From: Cristatella mucedo
Taxonomy: Eukaryota; Bryozoa; Phylactolaemata; Cristatellidae
Length of the DNA: 64,000 bases
Direction: 5' to 3'
Assembly: GCA_009760855.2 (NCBI GenBank)
Contig: WPIO01000033.1
Span: 952,001 to 1,016,000 of the forward strand
Made by a program: the position numbers and the translations under genes. Positions 12,438 through 23,020 of the stretch are shown here, piece after piece; the first letter of the stretch is position 1; each line of letters starts with the position of its first letter. The notes below the pieces were generated by a model. It made no database searches and was not told the origin of the DNA. It saw only the letters and a program-made list of their open reading frames with translations.

Positions 12438-12959
12438 CACCCTCGCCCAGTAATTCTGAAACCGGAAGCAGCCCGGAATCTCCCTGCTAACAGGGACTTC
12501 CCTAAACAAGTCGTACTCAACACCCATCCAAATTGCGGCAATATAAAGGGTGAAAATTAGAAGGTATTAAAATAATTTTTATATTTAAATTTTATTAATA
12601 TTTGTTGGCTATCGTCCTAATATATTTCGCAACGACTGTGCTGGCGCCAGCCTGTGGCAGGAGTGCTGGTACCATGGTCGTTTTTGCTCTTTGCCGTTCA
12701 AATTTCTCTACCTTGAAATTATTTTATTTCAATTTGATAATTTTAAGAGTTCAATTCTTAGCAGGCAGTCACCTTTTGTGGTCTCTCCAGCACTCCTGCT
12801 TTCTTATTCACATAGATATGTGAGTGCCTGCGTCCGGTTGGGGGCATCGCCCGGTTGGTTTGCCTTCAGTGAGCCGCTCTGCGCAGCCGCGCAATAGGTC
12901 GTTCTGTGTAGCTACTATGTATTCTAGGCTGTGGCCACTGAACGTAATTTACGTAGAGG
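12438..12959. promoter_or_regulatory. Head-to-head FADD/BRAP promoter interval
   Basis: 522 bp separate the divergent start codons of FADD (-) and BRAP (+). The FADD side holds an AT-rich block (about 12560..12600). The BRAP side is GC-richer and contains a repeated CGGTTGG separated by GGGCATCGCC (about 12836..12858). No TATA box can be assigned with confidence. Calling it a bidirectional promoter is inference from spacing alone. Confidence 0.5.
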
Positions 12960-14753
12960 ATGTCAGTCTCACTCGTTACATTCAGGCTTGAAGTCAGCGA
13001 CTCGTCGAAAGTGCCTTCGTCATTCCGATTCGCTGCAGGTGAGCCTATCGAGTGCGCGTCGGCTTTTGCTACGAGCCCTGCGGCTGTTCTCGACAGGGCA
13101 AGCATACCGGATATCCAGAGACGCTGCTTCGGGCGCAGACAGTATAGAAGCTACACCATACAGACGCATGATTTCATGGAAGCCCCGGAGGACATCCAGG
13201 CCTGCGCTGGCATCGGTGCGCATGCTGGCGGCGATGCGGCTGCCGAACCTGCCGCTATCTGCGGCTCCTCTCCTGCCGACGCGGGTAACGACAAGTGCCG
13301 AACTGCCTCGACTGAACCTTCGCAGGACGATTATAAAAGACCAAGCTCTTCCGGTAGGCACGCTGCTCCTGCGCCGAAGTTTCCCGGCGGGATCCGTTTC
13401 CTGTGTGGTAACCCGACTGCTGAATTAACGGAAGGCGTCCTCCACCTGTACAAAGAAAGTAAGAGGTCCTCCGTCCACGGTGATGTCCAGCGAAGCGAGC
13501 TTATATGCATGGTTGCCGTTCCAGCTGCGCTGACGTTGCACGACCTGCTCCAGTTTACTGATCAAGTGTATCCTGGTATAGAGTACATTAAAATCATACG
13601 AGACCAGACACCCGGAAACCTGTACATGACGTTAATTAAGTTTCGCTCGCAAAAGCAAGCGGACGACTTCTACAATAACTATAATGGTAAGCCTTTCAAC
13701 TCGATCGAGCCGTACGTGTGCCACCTTGTTTACGTGGCTCGCGTGGAACTCCTGAAGTCGTCCGACGGCGCTAGCTTGCCCATTCCGGGGCTCGTCGAGC
13801 TTCCACAGTGTCCAGTCTGCTTAGAGCGCATGGACGAGTCGGTGGATGGAATCCTCACAATTCTCTGCAACCACTCATTTCATGGCTACTGCCTGTCCAA
13901 ATGGGGCGACTCGACGTGCCCCGTATGCCGCTGCTGTCAGACTCCAGAACCGGAAGCGGAGAGCCGCTGCTTGTCGTGCGGCTCCCTCGACAGTCTGTGG
14001 ATATGTCTCATCTGCGGTCATGTCGGCTGCGGACGCTATGCCGGGGGCCATGCCAACGAGCATTTTCGGGAGACGGCCCATACCTACGCCATGCAGCTTA
14101 GCGATCGACGCGTGTGGGACTATGTCGGCGACAACTATGTGCACCGGCTGATCCAGAACAAGGAAGACGGAAAGCTCGTTCAGTTTGACGACGAGGCAAG
14201 CGTGCTGCGCATGCAGCGTGACGGCGTCGCGTGCGATGACGAGAAGTCGGAGGCGCTGGTCCTGGAATACACGTACCTACTGACGAGCCAGCTGGAGTCT
14301 CAGCGCCGCTACTACGAAGGACGGGCCGTCCGAGTGGAGAAGGAAGCCCAGGACCGCGAGGCGTCGCTAGAGGCTCGCGTGGCGCGTCTCGCAACAGATC
14401 TGGAGCAGGCGCATCGCGATCTGGATGCGGCTCGCACGGGTCGCACCGTGCTGGAGAGACGAGCAACCCGAGCTGAGGCCGACGCAGCTCGACTCGTCTC
14501 CGAGCTTAAGGACGAGAAGCAGATGGGCGCGGGCCTGCAGCAGAACGTGCATCACTGGCAGGAGAAAGCCACCTCGCTCGAGCGAGAGTTGGCTGACGTT
14601 CGCGAACAGCTACGCGATGTCATGTTCTCCTTGGATGCGAGCTCAGCTTTGGCTGGCAGCAGTGAGGTAACTGCTGACGAGCTTCGCGAGAGCAAAGTCG
14701 AAGTGACGACTTCAGCTACTGCAAAGAAGCGCAGCTCGAAGAAAAAGCGCTGA
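12960..14753 (+). CDS. BRAP: BRAP: BRCA1-associated protein / IMP, RING E3 ligase (intronless)
   Basis: A single ORF of 597 aa; human BRAP is 592 aa. The N-terminus MSVSLVTFRLEV matches the family start, fixing the ATG. Domains in order: the BRAP2 RRM-like region, about 145-275 (GIRFLCGNPTAE, VPAALTLHDLLQF, GASLP); a RING-H2 finger with C284, C287, C303, H305, H308, C311, C320 and C323; a UBP-type zinc finger, about 335-400 (CLSCGSLDSLWICLICGHVG, HTYAMQL, WDYVGDNYVHRL); a long coiled coil, about 440-560; the conserved LRDVMFSLD; and a Lys/Arg-rich nuclear-localisation-like tail ending KKRSSKKKR. BRAP scaffolds and limits Ras-Raf-MEK signalling and binds nuclear localisation signals in the cytoplasm. 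Vertebrate orthologues are split by many introns; here there is none. It is divergently paired with FADD. All zinc ligands are present, so it is probably functional. Confidence 0.95.
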   Translation: MSVSLVTFRLEVSDSSKVPSSFRFAAGEPIECASAFATSPAAVLDRASIPDIQRRCFGRRQYRSYTIQTHDFMEAPEDIQACAGIGAHAGGDAAAEPAAICGSSPADAGNDKCRTASTEPSQDDYKRPSSSGRHAAPAPKFPGGIRFLCGNPTAELTEGVLHLYKESKRSSVHGDVQRSELICMVAVPAALTLHDLLQFTDQVYPGIEYIKIIRDQTPGNLYMTLIKFRSQKQADDFYNNYNGKPFNSIEPYVCHLVYVARVELLKSSDGASLPIPGLVELPQCPVCLERMDESVDGILTILCNHSFHGYCLSKWGDSTCPVCRCCQTPEPEAESRCLSCGSLDSLWICLICGHVGCGRYAGGHANEHFRETAHTYAMQLSDRRVWDYVGDNYVHRLIQNKEDGKLVQFDDEASVLRMQRDGVACDDEKSEALVLEYTYLLTSQLESQRRYYEGRAVRVEKEAQDREASLEARVARLATDLEQAHRDLDAARTGRTVLERRATRAEADAARLVSELKDEKQMGAGLQQNVHHWQEKATSLERELADVREQLRDVMFSLDASSALAGSSEVTADELRESKVEVTTSATAKKRSSKKKR

Positions 14754-14848
14754 CTACATGAGACATGAACGACGAATGAGTTACCTTTTCACGCCTTTAA
14801 CCACAGAGTATCGCTGTTGTTGTTTTTGCTGTTGTGGTTGTTGTGGTA

Positions 14849-14858
14849 AATAAATAAA
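14849..14858 (+). terminator. BRAP polyadenylation signals
   Basis: Two overlapping AATAAA hexamers (14849..14854 and 14853..14858) lie about 95 nt after the BRAP stop, downstream of a TTG-rich stretch. There is no genomic A-tract after them, which argues against a young processed copy. Confidence 0.75.
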
Positions 14859-14879
14859 TACTGAATGATTGCATCGGCT

Positions 14880-15777
14880 GCTTCATAAGCTGATAGTCCT
14901 AGTCTGCAAGCGCCCTATGCAATCCATGTTCATTTTTATTCAAATAGAATTAGACGCGTTCAGACCTGAAATTCCTTCCAGAAAGGCATCGCCAGCGTAC
15001 GTTTTCTGGCTAACATAAAAATACTGTATAGCGTTTGCTAGCTACCGCAGCCGTACAAAACTTATACCATATTGACTTGGAAGTACTCCTTGCAATTTTT
15101 AGCTTAGCTTTTGCCATCAAGTTAGTGCAATAGCTAAGCATTTTTGTATGCCAAACTAAGCACGGTGAAGTTAACTTATATTACGGAACTAGCTTGCTTA
15201 ATATTAGAATAAGTGAGGTTCTTTAATGTTATTTCTTCGTGTCTGAGGTCTAGAATTGAACTGCCGAGAACGGCAAGACATTTTAATGTCTCTAGCACTA
15301 AGGTATGCCAATCGGGATGTAAAAGCTCTCTTTAAAGCAAAAATTGGATTGACGGTTCAGTTACATTTAGAAGATTTAAACTAAAGTATGAACAACCGTT
15401 CGTTAGTTCAAGTTGGCACACTGAAGGGTGAGTAACATTGTCGTAACCCTACGGAAGTTGGCATAAAGGAAATGTGTGGGTCGGCGTCGCACCAACTACC
15501 ACTATTAAACGCTCTTTGCTTTCGCTGCAAGCGAAGAACCCCTTTTTCGCAAACTGTGCCGAAGAGTGCAAATTTGACATCGAGGAAATGTTCAAATGCA
15601 TGACTGCCTGCAACTGGTATGCTTCTAAGGATGCCTGGCTGTTGGCTGCTGTGGACCTCAAGCACTTTCCTCATTCATCATTGCAGCTGCCTAGAGCAGT
15701 GATGTCAACAGGTAAGTTAAACATGCTGGAAACAGGTAAGTTAGCTAGTGGATACAGAGCAAAGTTCTTACCCTGAC
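14880..15777. other. Intergenic sequence with one unassigned open frame
   Basis: 14880..15400 is AT-rich with nothing recognised. On the plus strand about 15474..15713 is open. It reads CAEECKFDIEEMFKCM and ACNWYASKDAWLLAAVDL, and runs to CAACAG|GTAAGTT. That donor string is repeated 23 nt downstream. This could be an exon or a fragment of an element; I do not recognise it. Confidence 0.25.
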
Positions 15778-16215
15778 CCAAAAGGCCCGCCACGGCTTTA
15801 CTCCATATCTAGCTGAACTGCTGCACCAGTTTTAGCCTCCTCATGCATTCAGGTCATGTATGGATAACAAATTAGCTGTCCTATTCCTCCGCTTAAAGAC
15901 CGTTGGCGACAGAAGCTTTAGCTTTGCAGGTCCTAGACTGTGAAACTCGCTTCCAGGATTCTTGCGAAACGACAGCCACTCTCCTGCTGCCGGCTGTGGC
16001 TTATCCTTTCCAGCGATCCTGAGCTGCTACTTCCATGCTAATCACAACCTCAACTGCTCTCCTGACTCTGCTATGCTTTTCACTTTCTCTTTGTCGTGTG
16101 TAATAAAGTCTATTGGCTACCGAATGTGTACCGAAAGCCGCTTAGCTGTGAGTGCACTATACAAACTCTCCTGCGTAACACCCACATAGTCTTTGTGGCT
16201 TTGTGGAGTGACAGA
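15778..16215 (+). mobile_element. LINE-A 3' end, 5'-truncated
   Basis: The last RT-ORF segment (KARHG..PYLAELLHQF, NKLAV.FLRLKTVGDRSF) is readable with frameshifts. It is followed by the family 3' UTR (CTCCTGCGTAACACCCACA...TTTGTGGAG). It aligns with the 3' end of the copy at 35.3 kb. Confidence 0.85.
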
Positions 16216-18799
16216 AGGAGGTGAACTTTTCTGGCTGCCTTACTCTCATCTGTGCAGACCCTGATTTGGCGCTGTTCCTCAACTGAAAATAGGCCGACTT
16301 AACAGTCGATGTACGGTGCTAATAAAATAGCCAGTCATTTTGGAAAAGTACTTATAGATTACGGGCAGACGTTACGGGTGTTTCTAGCTCATCGGTGCTC
16401 GGAACTAACGCTGACAAATGCTTCTTTGCTCCCGGAATTTGAAGAGGAGTGCTTAGTAACTTGGCCTTAGCACGCGAGATGCTGTCGGCTGCGGAATCGA
16501 GAGATCTCTGGGGTGACTGGCGAGATCCGGGTCGCACGCTACCGGATGCAGCACTTCCAGGCCTTCTCCCCCCCCCCGGGATGGGGGCGCTGGCGGTGGC
16601 CCAGCCCCAGTGCGGCCTGGCTGGCTGGCAACGCCGGTACTTATGCGTGCTCGGCTCGAGCGTTTCCTTTGAAAGGGCCGCTCTAGCGGTTGCTTGAGCC
16701 TCTGATGACAGACTGGTGCTGGCAGGTGGTAGGCCTCTGTCTCGGAGGGCAAATCTGCTCGGCCAATTTCAATACGACGCGGCTGCTGCCGCTGTTCCAA
16801 AGAGCACTCGCGAGCGCGAGCAGGTCGTTATGAGTAAACAACAAGAAATTGCTGTAGCAATATAGCGTGGCCAGGACCACGTGTAGCGGCATTCGCAGCC
16901 GCGCATACAAAGGCGAAACCTTTTAATGCAGCAGCGGCGACAGTAGAAAAACTTTTCGAACGAGCTCGGCACCGAAGCCTCGACGTGCAGCCGCCGCGAA
17001 ACAGGCAGGCGCCAGGAGCGCCGCGTCGATGGCCTTCTCCTCCTCCTTCATCAGGTTCGGCCGTCTCCGAGAAGCCGCCCGCCTGCCCGAGCGTGGGTGC
17101 GTGCCGGGCAGGGCGCGCGTGCTGTTACGGCTCAGGCACTAAAACAAATCGTAAAACGATCGGCCGATTGCCGAGAAAGCCGCCGCCGCAGTCGAAGCAG
17201 CGCCGCCGCTGGGTAGCGAGCGGGAAGGCAGAGGCAAAGGGCTGCAGAGAAAGGCTGCGAAGCCTGGGAGGAGGCGGCAGGCACGGCCATCTGCACGCTG
17301 CACAGGCGGCGGGCAGCCGGCGTCGCTCGGCGTTGGCGACGATCCATGCGGGAGAGCGAAGAACTGCGGGTCCACAAAGCTTCCTTGCATGTCGTACACG
17401 GGCTTACTACCTATGTACATACTCACGCACGCATCTCCGAGTAACTCCGAGTCCAAGCGGTAATTATGAAGGGCCCAGTTTCCCGTATCGCCCCGAAAGC
17501 CTGGGCTAACTAACGGCCATCCTTCGTAGCGCTATCGGTGGCCAACGGCCTTCAGGTCAAGCAGCGAGGTACAAGAGATGGACATGACTGAGCAAAGTCG
17601 AATAGCTGAAGGAGCTTGTTCGAAGCAGCAGGGAACGATCGGCCGTAGGGCGCCAGGAGGCAGCCGGAGCACGCTCCCTACCGATTCTTCGGAAGCGAGC
17701 TCTCCACTGGCTGAGCAGTCGAGAGAATGCTCAGCCAGTGAGAGCTCGTGCTGCCAAGTGAGTGGAAGAAAGGAAGCGCTCACGTCCTGCGGTCCTGAGA
17801 GGAACTGAACGGAACTGCGATAAGGCCAATGCAGCAGCCATGCAGAGTGCAGCTAGCTAGGAGGCACGGAGGAGCTGCGGCAAAGCGGGCAAAGTGGACA
17901 TCGAAGCCGTAATTCTGGCTTTTACGCTCTGCTCGATTGGTGCTACTGCTCTCCTATAACAATGAGGACACGGATGTGCAGACTGCTGAATAGCCACATC
18001 TAAACGGCAAAGGCTTAATGGCGTCCTTCAGCTGCCCCGTCCAAATACAGCTATAGTGGTTACTTCCAGAGAGAGAACCGTGGAGTGATCGTGAGATCGT
18101 GCTCACTGATCGCATTGCGGGAGATATCCCTACCAACGATCAAGGGAGATACGACGACAGACTGTTTAAGTAGATATCTGAATGAAATTATCAATCGTCG
18201 ATCAGCCTTCAAAGTGGAAGCGAGCAATGTGAGCATTAGGCCATGGTCACATTAAAAACTGTATCACTTCTGGCCAAGATGTGGACGTACGGCATCATCG
18301 GTGACAAGATCGACAACATCGGGGTGACAAGATTGGCTAGACAGTCGAGTGCGAAGTTCCTCTTGTGCCGCATAACCCTAATTCAAAGGCATGCATCATC
18401 GTAGACCTCAGCTTTGGCTGATCACAAATGCGAGGGTGATTTGAGAAGAACCATTAAGATGAGAACGAGAGAAAAAACAATAAGTACTCGAGCAAACAAA
18501 TCCGCTGAGTCCGACTCACTCAAGGGCGTAGTAGGGAAAGCACGCTAGCAGGCTACCCCCCCCCCCGTAGGCGACGTACAAAGGCGCACTGGCGGCTTGT
18601 GTGTTGAACGGTCCGGGTCAAGGTCAAGGCTCAACCCCTTTAGACATTTCTGGCCGACCTACATGGGGTCCAAGGTCTTTTTGTACCCCTCTTCGCTTGT
18701 ATCGTGAGAAGGATTTATCTCCTAAACGTAATAATGCTTGACCGTACGGTCAGCGGTCTGTCAGTGGCCATTTCCAAACTTTAGCGTAAAATATTGTGT
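16216..18799. other. GC-rich block without an assigned gene
   Basis: 16480..17400 is CpG- and GC-rich and could be a promoter or first-exon region. Minus-strand 16537..16352 reads a Ser/Pro-rich peptide (SPQRSLDSAADSISRAKAKL). At 17029 (+) a short basic MAFSSSFIRFGRLREAARLP is followed by a weak donor. Neither is recognised. A run of C at 18556..18566 is the only other oddity. Confidence 0.3.
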
Positions 18800-19012
18800 A
18801 TGCCATATTGAATGCTGCCACTAACTATACTTGCATGCTGACCCTGTGCATGTCACCCCTAACCATATTATTCATGTTGTTTATCAAGCATGATATTTCC
18901 ACTCACCATTCGATCGTGTTTCCTTTTCAGCAAATTCAAAGTGCCTAGAAAGAGATTGAGTTCTCTGAGGGCGCTGTATCAGATGTATTATTATTATTAT
19001 TATTATATTCTT
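18800..19012 (+). mobile_element. LINE-B 3' UTR, short 5'-truncated copy
   Basis: Holds only the family 3' UTR: the CATGTCACCCCTAACCATAT block, then the hairpin GTGCCTAGAAAGAGATTGAG...GAGGGCGC and an ATT-repeat tail at about 18990..19012. Confidence 0.85.
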
Positions 19013-19722
19013 TAGTCTCAATGAATGTGTATGCATATCTCTACCGAGATAATTGTATTTCATGCGCAATTTTGATTGCGTGCTCAATTTTTGATTTTTC
19101 TTTCTTTGGTATGCACTTGCTTGGCCTGCTATGCTGGCGATAGCCTCACCCGAGGCTGATCTCGGCAAACCCATCACAACCGGCTCAGAGGACCCAGGCC
19201 CTATTTCTCTCTCAAGCGAAATTTCTGTCTTCGACTTGCCTGCACAATCTCGAGTTTTGGCCTGGAAGGCTGCAGGAAGATATATGGGAAAAGGAGGTGC
19301 GTAAGTTAAGTACTGAATGACAGATTGGCGTTTCGAGGATTAAGGATATGGTGAATGTGGAAAGGAACAGCCCTCGTGAGAGCAACGGCACGCGAGTTTC
19401 AAGCTGGAGTTCAATGCAAGCGGCAGGCTAAAACTGTGATTCAGAGGCAAAACTAGTTCTGAGCTTTGCACACCAAGCGGTTAGAGCCAACGCAGGCACT
19501 CAGCAAAAGATAGACGCGGCAAACTATTCTGAACAGCAAACCAGCTGGACATTACCATGTGACGTTTTATCAGTCGGTTTTTTATACCATTTTCTCGTAG
19601 CCGTATAGTCTGCTACATAAAGAATCGCTGTTTCAGCGTGGGCTCAACACTTGTTGATGCTTGACGTATTAGTTTCTTTTTTATCGGAAGAAGACTTTTT
19701 GCTCAGTGACGGTTCTCTCTCC

Positions 19723-19726
<4 letters not shown>

Positions 19727-19795
<69 letters not shown>
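19727..19795. repeat. (CT)n microsatellite
   Basis: About 34 units of CT, nearly uninterrupted. Confidence 0.95.
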
Positions 19796-19799
<4 letters not shown>

Positions 19800-20689
19800 C
19801 TGCGTTAGGAGACACTACGGATAAGTTAGTTTTATAGGCGAATCTGAATGGGAGCGAGTTAGTAGCAGCAATGTAGCAGCAATGCTGTCATCCCGCTGTG
19901 AATAAACTAATTGTTTCATCCAAATCATTAAGATCAAATGCTATATCGCCCGCTCAAGAGATAATAATTAGATGTAAATGGACGAGAGCCACGACTGAAT
20001 GGTGCAGATTTAGTGGCTGATGTTTGAGTGTTGCAGTCTGGTAGTAAGTATTAGCTGGCAGGATTTGACAGAAATTCATTTGCAGTAAGAAAAATATTAA
20101 GGCAAGAAAATTCGCTAAGAAATAATATCACAATCAATAGCTCTTCACTGTAAAAGATCCATCGAGAATTACTAGCCATTGTATCTGTCGTTTGAGTCGG
20201 TAGGCTTACAAGGAGCGCCTGCGGATCAAACTGCGTCAATTATTTTGGGGTGCAAATCCCCGAATACTAGCAATGTTTAAGGAAGCAGTTGAAGCGCATC
20301 GGATTTTCAATCAGTCATGTGCAGCCAATGCTGCTGACTTCGCATCTTCCGAAGCCGATCTCCGAGAACAGATCCATTTATCTGCAACGTGTCAGTTGGA
20401 AAAAGCCTCCCTGCTTAGAAGTACGTTGCATTGGCTACGGTGCAGACGGCTGACGGGCATTTCATATTTTCGAGGAAATGTCGCGCAGCCATCCGTCCGT
20501 CAGTGAAAAGAAGCGGGCCAACGGGACCCGCCTGTTTCGGACGACCCTTGGGGGAGGCCGACACGCCCCTTCAGAATTCCCTAAGATTGGCCGCTGCTGA
20601 CAAGGTCAAGGTACTGCGCAATACGCAGCTAATCCTGGCTACGCCGCTAGCCTAACACCGACCCAGTGCCGGCGCCCCCACGATGTAGC
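19796..20689. other. No recognised gene
   Basis: The longest frame, 20273..20506 (+), reads MFKEAVEAHRIFNQSC and is helical in character but has no known domain or splice support. Nothing else is recognised. Confidence 0.35.
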
Positions 20690-20872
20690 ACGCCTAACGG
20701 ATAGGAGCACTACTATTGGATTTCGCGGCCGCGGCGGCCGCCGCCGCTTGATGCTCGCTCACTCGCTCGTCGGCGCCGGCCTCGCAGCCAGCTAAGAATG
20801 CGACACACTGCAGCGCTGAGCTGCACGTTGCCGCCGCTGCCACTTCGCGGGCGGAAATTGCAGAGGACTCAC

Positions 20873-20942
20873 CCGTGCTATTTCGTAAGTCGCTCGAAAT
20901 AAAATCGTCTTCACCGTCCGTGGCCGACGAGTGATTCTCCAT
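20873..20942 (-). CDS. Candidate first coding exon (MENHSSATDGEDDFISSDLR)
   Basis: The ATG at 20942 (with G at +4) opens 23 codons of an acidic, Ser-rich N-terminus. It runs into a consensus donor, AGCACGG|GTGAGTCC, in phase 1. It lies at the edge of the CpG-rich block, where a first exon is expected. No downstream exon could be found on the minus strand, and the peptide is too short to assign. Confidence 0.3.
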
Positions 20943-21901
20943 CCACTCTGGCGGCGACGCTACGGCGGATTTAAAGCAGAGCTCGCCGCCGCCACTCGTT
21001 CGACGAGCCGCGCCGTCGCGCGTGCGCTAAAGTGTGAGACTTAAAAAAAGTCAGGTCAAAAGTCAGAACGACACCGCCCTTGGGTCTCGAATGGTGAGTT
21101 CGCGAGTTCGCGAGCCCGTTCGCAGGCCTGCCTGCCGACCTGCCGCGATTCTGGCGCCGCGCGATTCTAGATTCGGGCGATCAGACCTGGAGCGAGGAGC
21201 AAAGCGCGCGAGAGCAGAGGCGAAGGCAGCGAGCGCAGGAAGCGAGCAGAGCAGCAGCAGAGCAGTCAGCGGCGGCGGGAAGCGAGCTGCCAGCACAGCA
21301 GCCTGCGGCGGCGGCGGGCGCCGATGCCGTCGCAGCGGCGGCGGCGGCGGCCGCCGCAGGCCTCTCTCGTGCGGCGTAATCAAGTGGACTAAGCAGTCCG
21401 AGCTGGCCACTTCCCTGAGGATCGGGCGGAGGAGGACAGTGACCAGGCACGTTCGCTCGTCGGCAATTCTGGCAGACGCTCAGACGAGAAGTCCTACGCA
21501 GGACGGCCGGCGCGTCGCCTGCCCTATCGTCGAATCGCGTCCGGCTTAGCGTGCGGCGGAGATCGGAGCGATGGAAGACGCGTCGTGATGAGGACTGGGC
21601 AGCTACTGGGCGACTCGCGCGGAAACGAGCCCCGCGCTTCTGAGGCGTCCAGTAACGGAGAAACATGGAGGAGAAGCCTCCTCGCACCGAAGCGTCCCAC
21701 CGAAACCGTCCCGAGAGGTCGGGCGGCGGACCGCGGACGAGCGCTAGCTGGCATTCGCCGCCGCCGGCGACGTTGGCGGCAACATTTAATAAGACGGCGT
21801 AGACCAAGTAGCACCCCTTTTGGTTAGAACGAGTGGGTGACTATTTCTCTCCGGTGCTCGTTCGTCGGGGGGGATGACTCTGGACGTCTGCCGGGCGATC
21901 T

Positions 21902-22046
21902 GCCGAGCTGGTTTGGTCTAGCGGCTAAGGTGCTCGCCCCGACCAAGGTCTGACTGAGGTCGTGGGCTCGAGCCCTGAGGCATATGTGAAGCGCCTGAAT
22001 AGCGAATTAGTTCTCTTGGGGCGCTACATATAAATGAATTATATCT
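21902..22046 (+). mobile_element. SINE-I (tRNA-derived SINE)
   Basis: The tRNA-like head has an A-box-like TGGTCTAGCGGCTAAGG and a B box GGCTCGAGCCC (21965..21975). The body GAAGCGCCTGAAT...GTTCTCTTGGGGCGCTA folds as a hairpin and is followed by an AT-rich end. Closely related copies lie at 31241..31384 (-), 41841..41976 (-), 53225..53375 (+) and 54430..54560 (+). Confidence 0.85.
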
Positions 22047-23020
22047 ACCATCGACGCCGCCGCAGCCACGTCATCACAGCTTTTTCTGCCCGGCCGGAAG
22101 CTAGCGGTGGAGCAAAAGCCGTCGGGAAAACGTCACACCGAAATGCAAATCCAAGCTCTAGGGCAACTCTTATAGCTGGTGGGACATTTTCTGCGACATG
22201 CAGGCGCTGCTGTAATAAGGTTACGCTTGACTAAAGCCGGGAGTTTTTCCATGGCTCGTCCATACCGTTGAGCAGCTGCGTGCTATTCCCCGCTGCCGTT
22301 CGCGTCGACGGCGCTCCGAGAGTGGGGACCGCCGGAGCCGTCCCAGCCTGCTCTGCCGTCGCCGCCGGGCGAGGCCCGAGACCAGCAGCAGTATTAAATC
22401 GCTCGAAGAGTGCCATTAAGCGCGGCCGCCTTTCAAGTAGCCAGCAACGTCTAATCGAGTTCGGAACATTAAAGGCCCGCGCCCCGAGCGAGCAGGACTG
22501 AACCCGCGACGCTCGCCAGCAAAGACGGGCGGCGCGCGGCGGCGGTCGGGCGGATCACCGCAGCCTCGATCTCACAGCCGCGATCGAGCCCGCTTGCCGG
22601 GCCGCCGCAACTAGGCGGCCCGGCGTCCCAATCGGCTGCTAGCTGCGAGCGAATACGGCCGCCGTCGTCGTCGCCGCCGCCGCGAACCACGCAACGTCAG
22701 GAGCTTCTGGCGACGATCAGAAAAGGGGCTCCCTAGCTCAGCGGCGGCGGCGGCGAGCGCGCGTGCCCGGAGCGAAGCCGGCGGCGAGCGCTGGCGCTCG
22801 ATCCGTCGCTCGCGGAGCCGCTGCCGCGGGTCTAGCGCTTCGCAGCCCTCGCACCTGCATCGAACTGGCCGAGCCACGACTGTTCCCCCTCGTCGCTCTA
22901 GCGCAGCCAGCGTAAGCCGCGACCGTTACGCGTATCCGCAAGCGCTGTTAGCGAGAGGCGGCGGCTGCAACGAAGACGAGATTATTATGTCTGCCCCCTA
23001 CCCCCTCCGCGTGGCGGAAT

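Larger units (their letters stand above)
20690..22960. promoter_or_regulatory. CpG-dense region (CpG-island-like)
   Basis: Dense GCG/CGC and GGC repeats in contrast to the AT-rich flanks, with many overlapping frames on all strands that are compositional artefacts. Candidate donors point both ways: minus-strand AGCACGG|GTGAGT at 20873, and plus-strand TCGAATG|GTGAGT at about 21092. This is compatible with a divergent promoter. A SINE-I copy sits at 21902..22046. Confidence 0.45.

Noticed and set aside
13020-14670. Additional ORFs within the BRAP region in other frames
   Set aside because: Shadows of the BRAP coding sequence. Only frame 12960..14753 carries the RING and UBP fingers.
21034-21814. 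Basic Arg/Ala/Ser-rich ORFs of 100-208 codons in the CpG block
   Set aside because: They overlap on both strands, have no domains, and reflect GC-rich, stop-poor composition.
21902-22046. Functional tRNA gene
   Set aside because: A and B boxes are present but the acceptor stem does not close, and the body continues into a LINE-like hairpin. Several dispersed copies exist, so it is a SINE. The same holds for all SINE-II copies.
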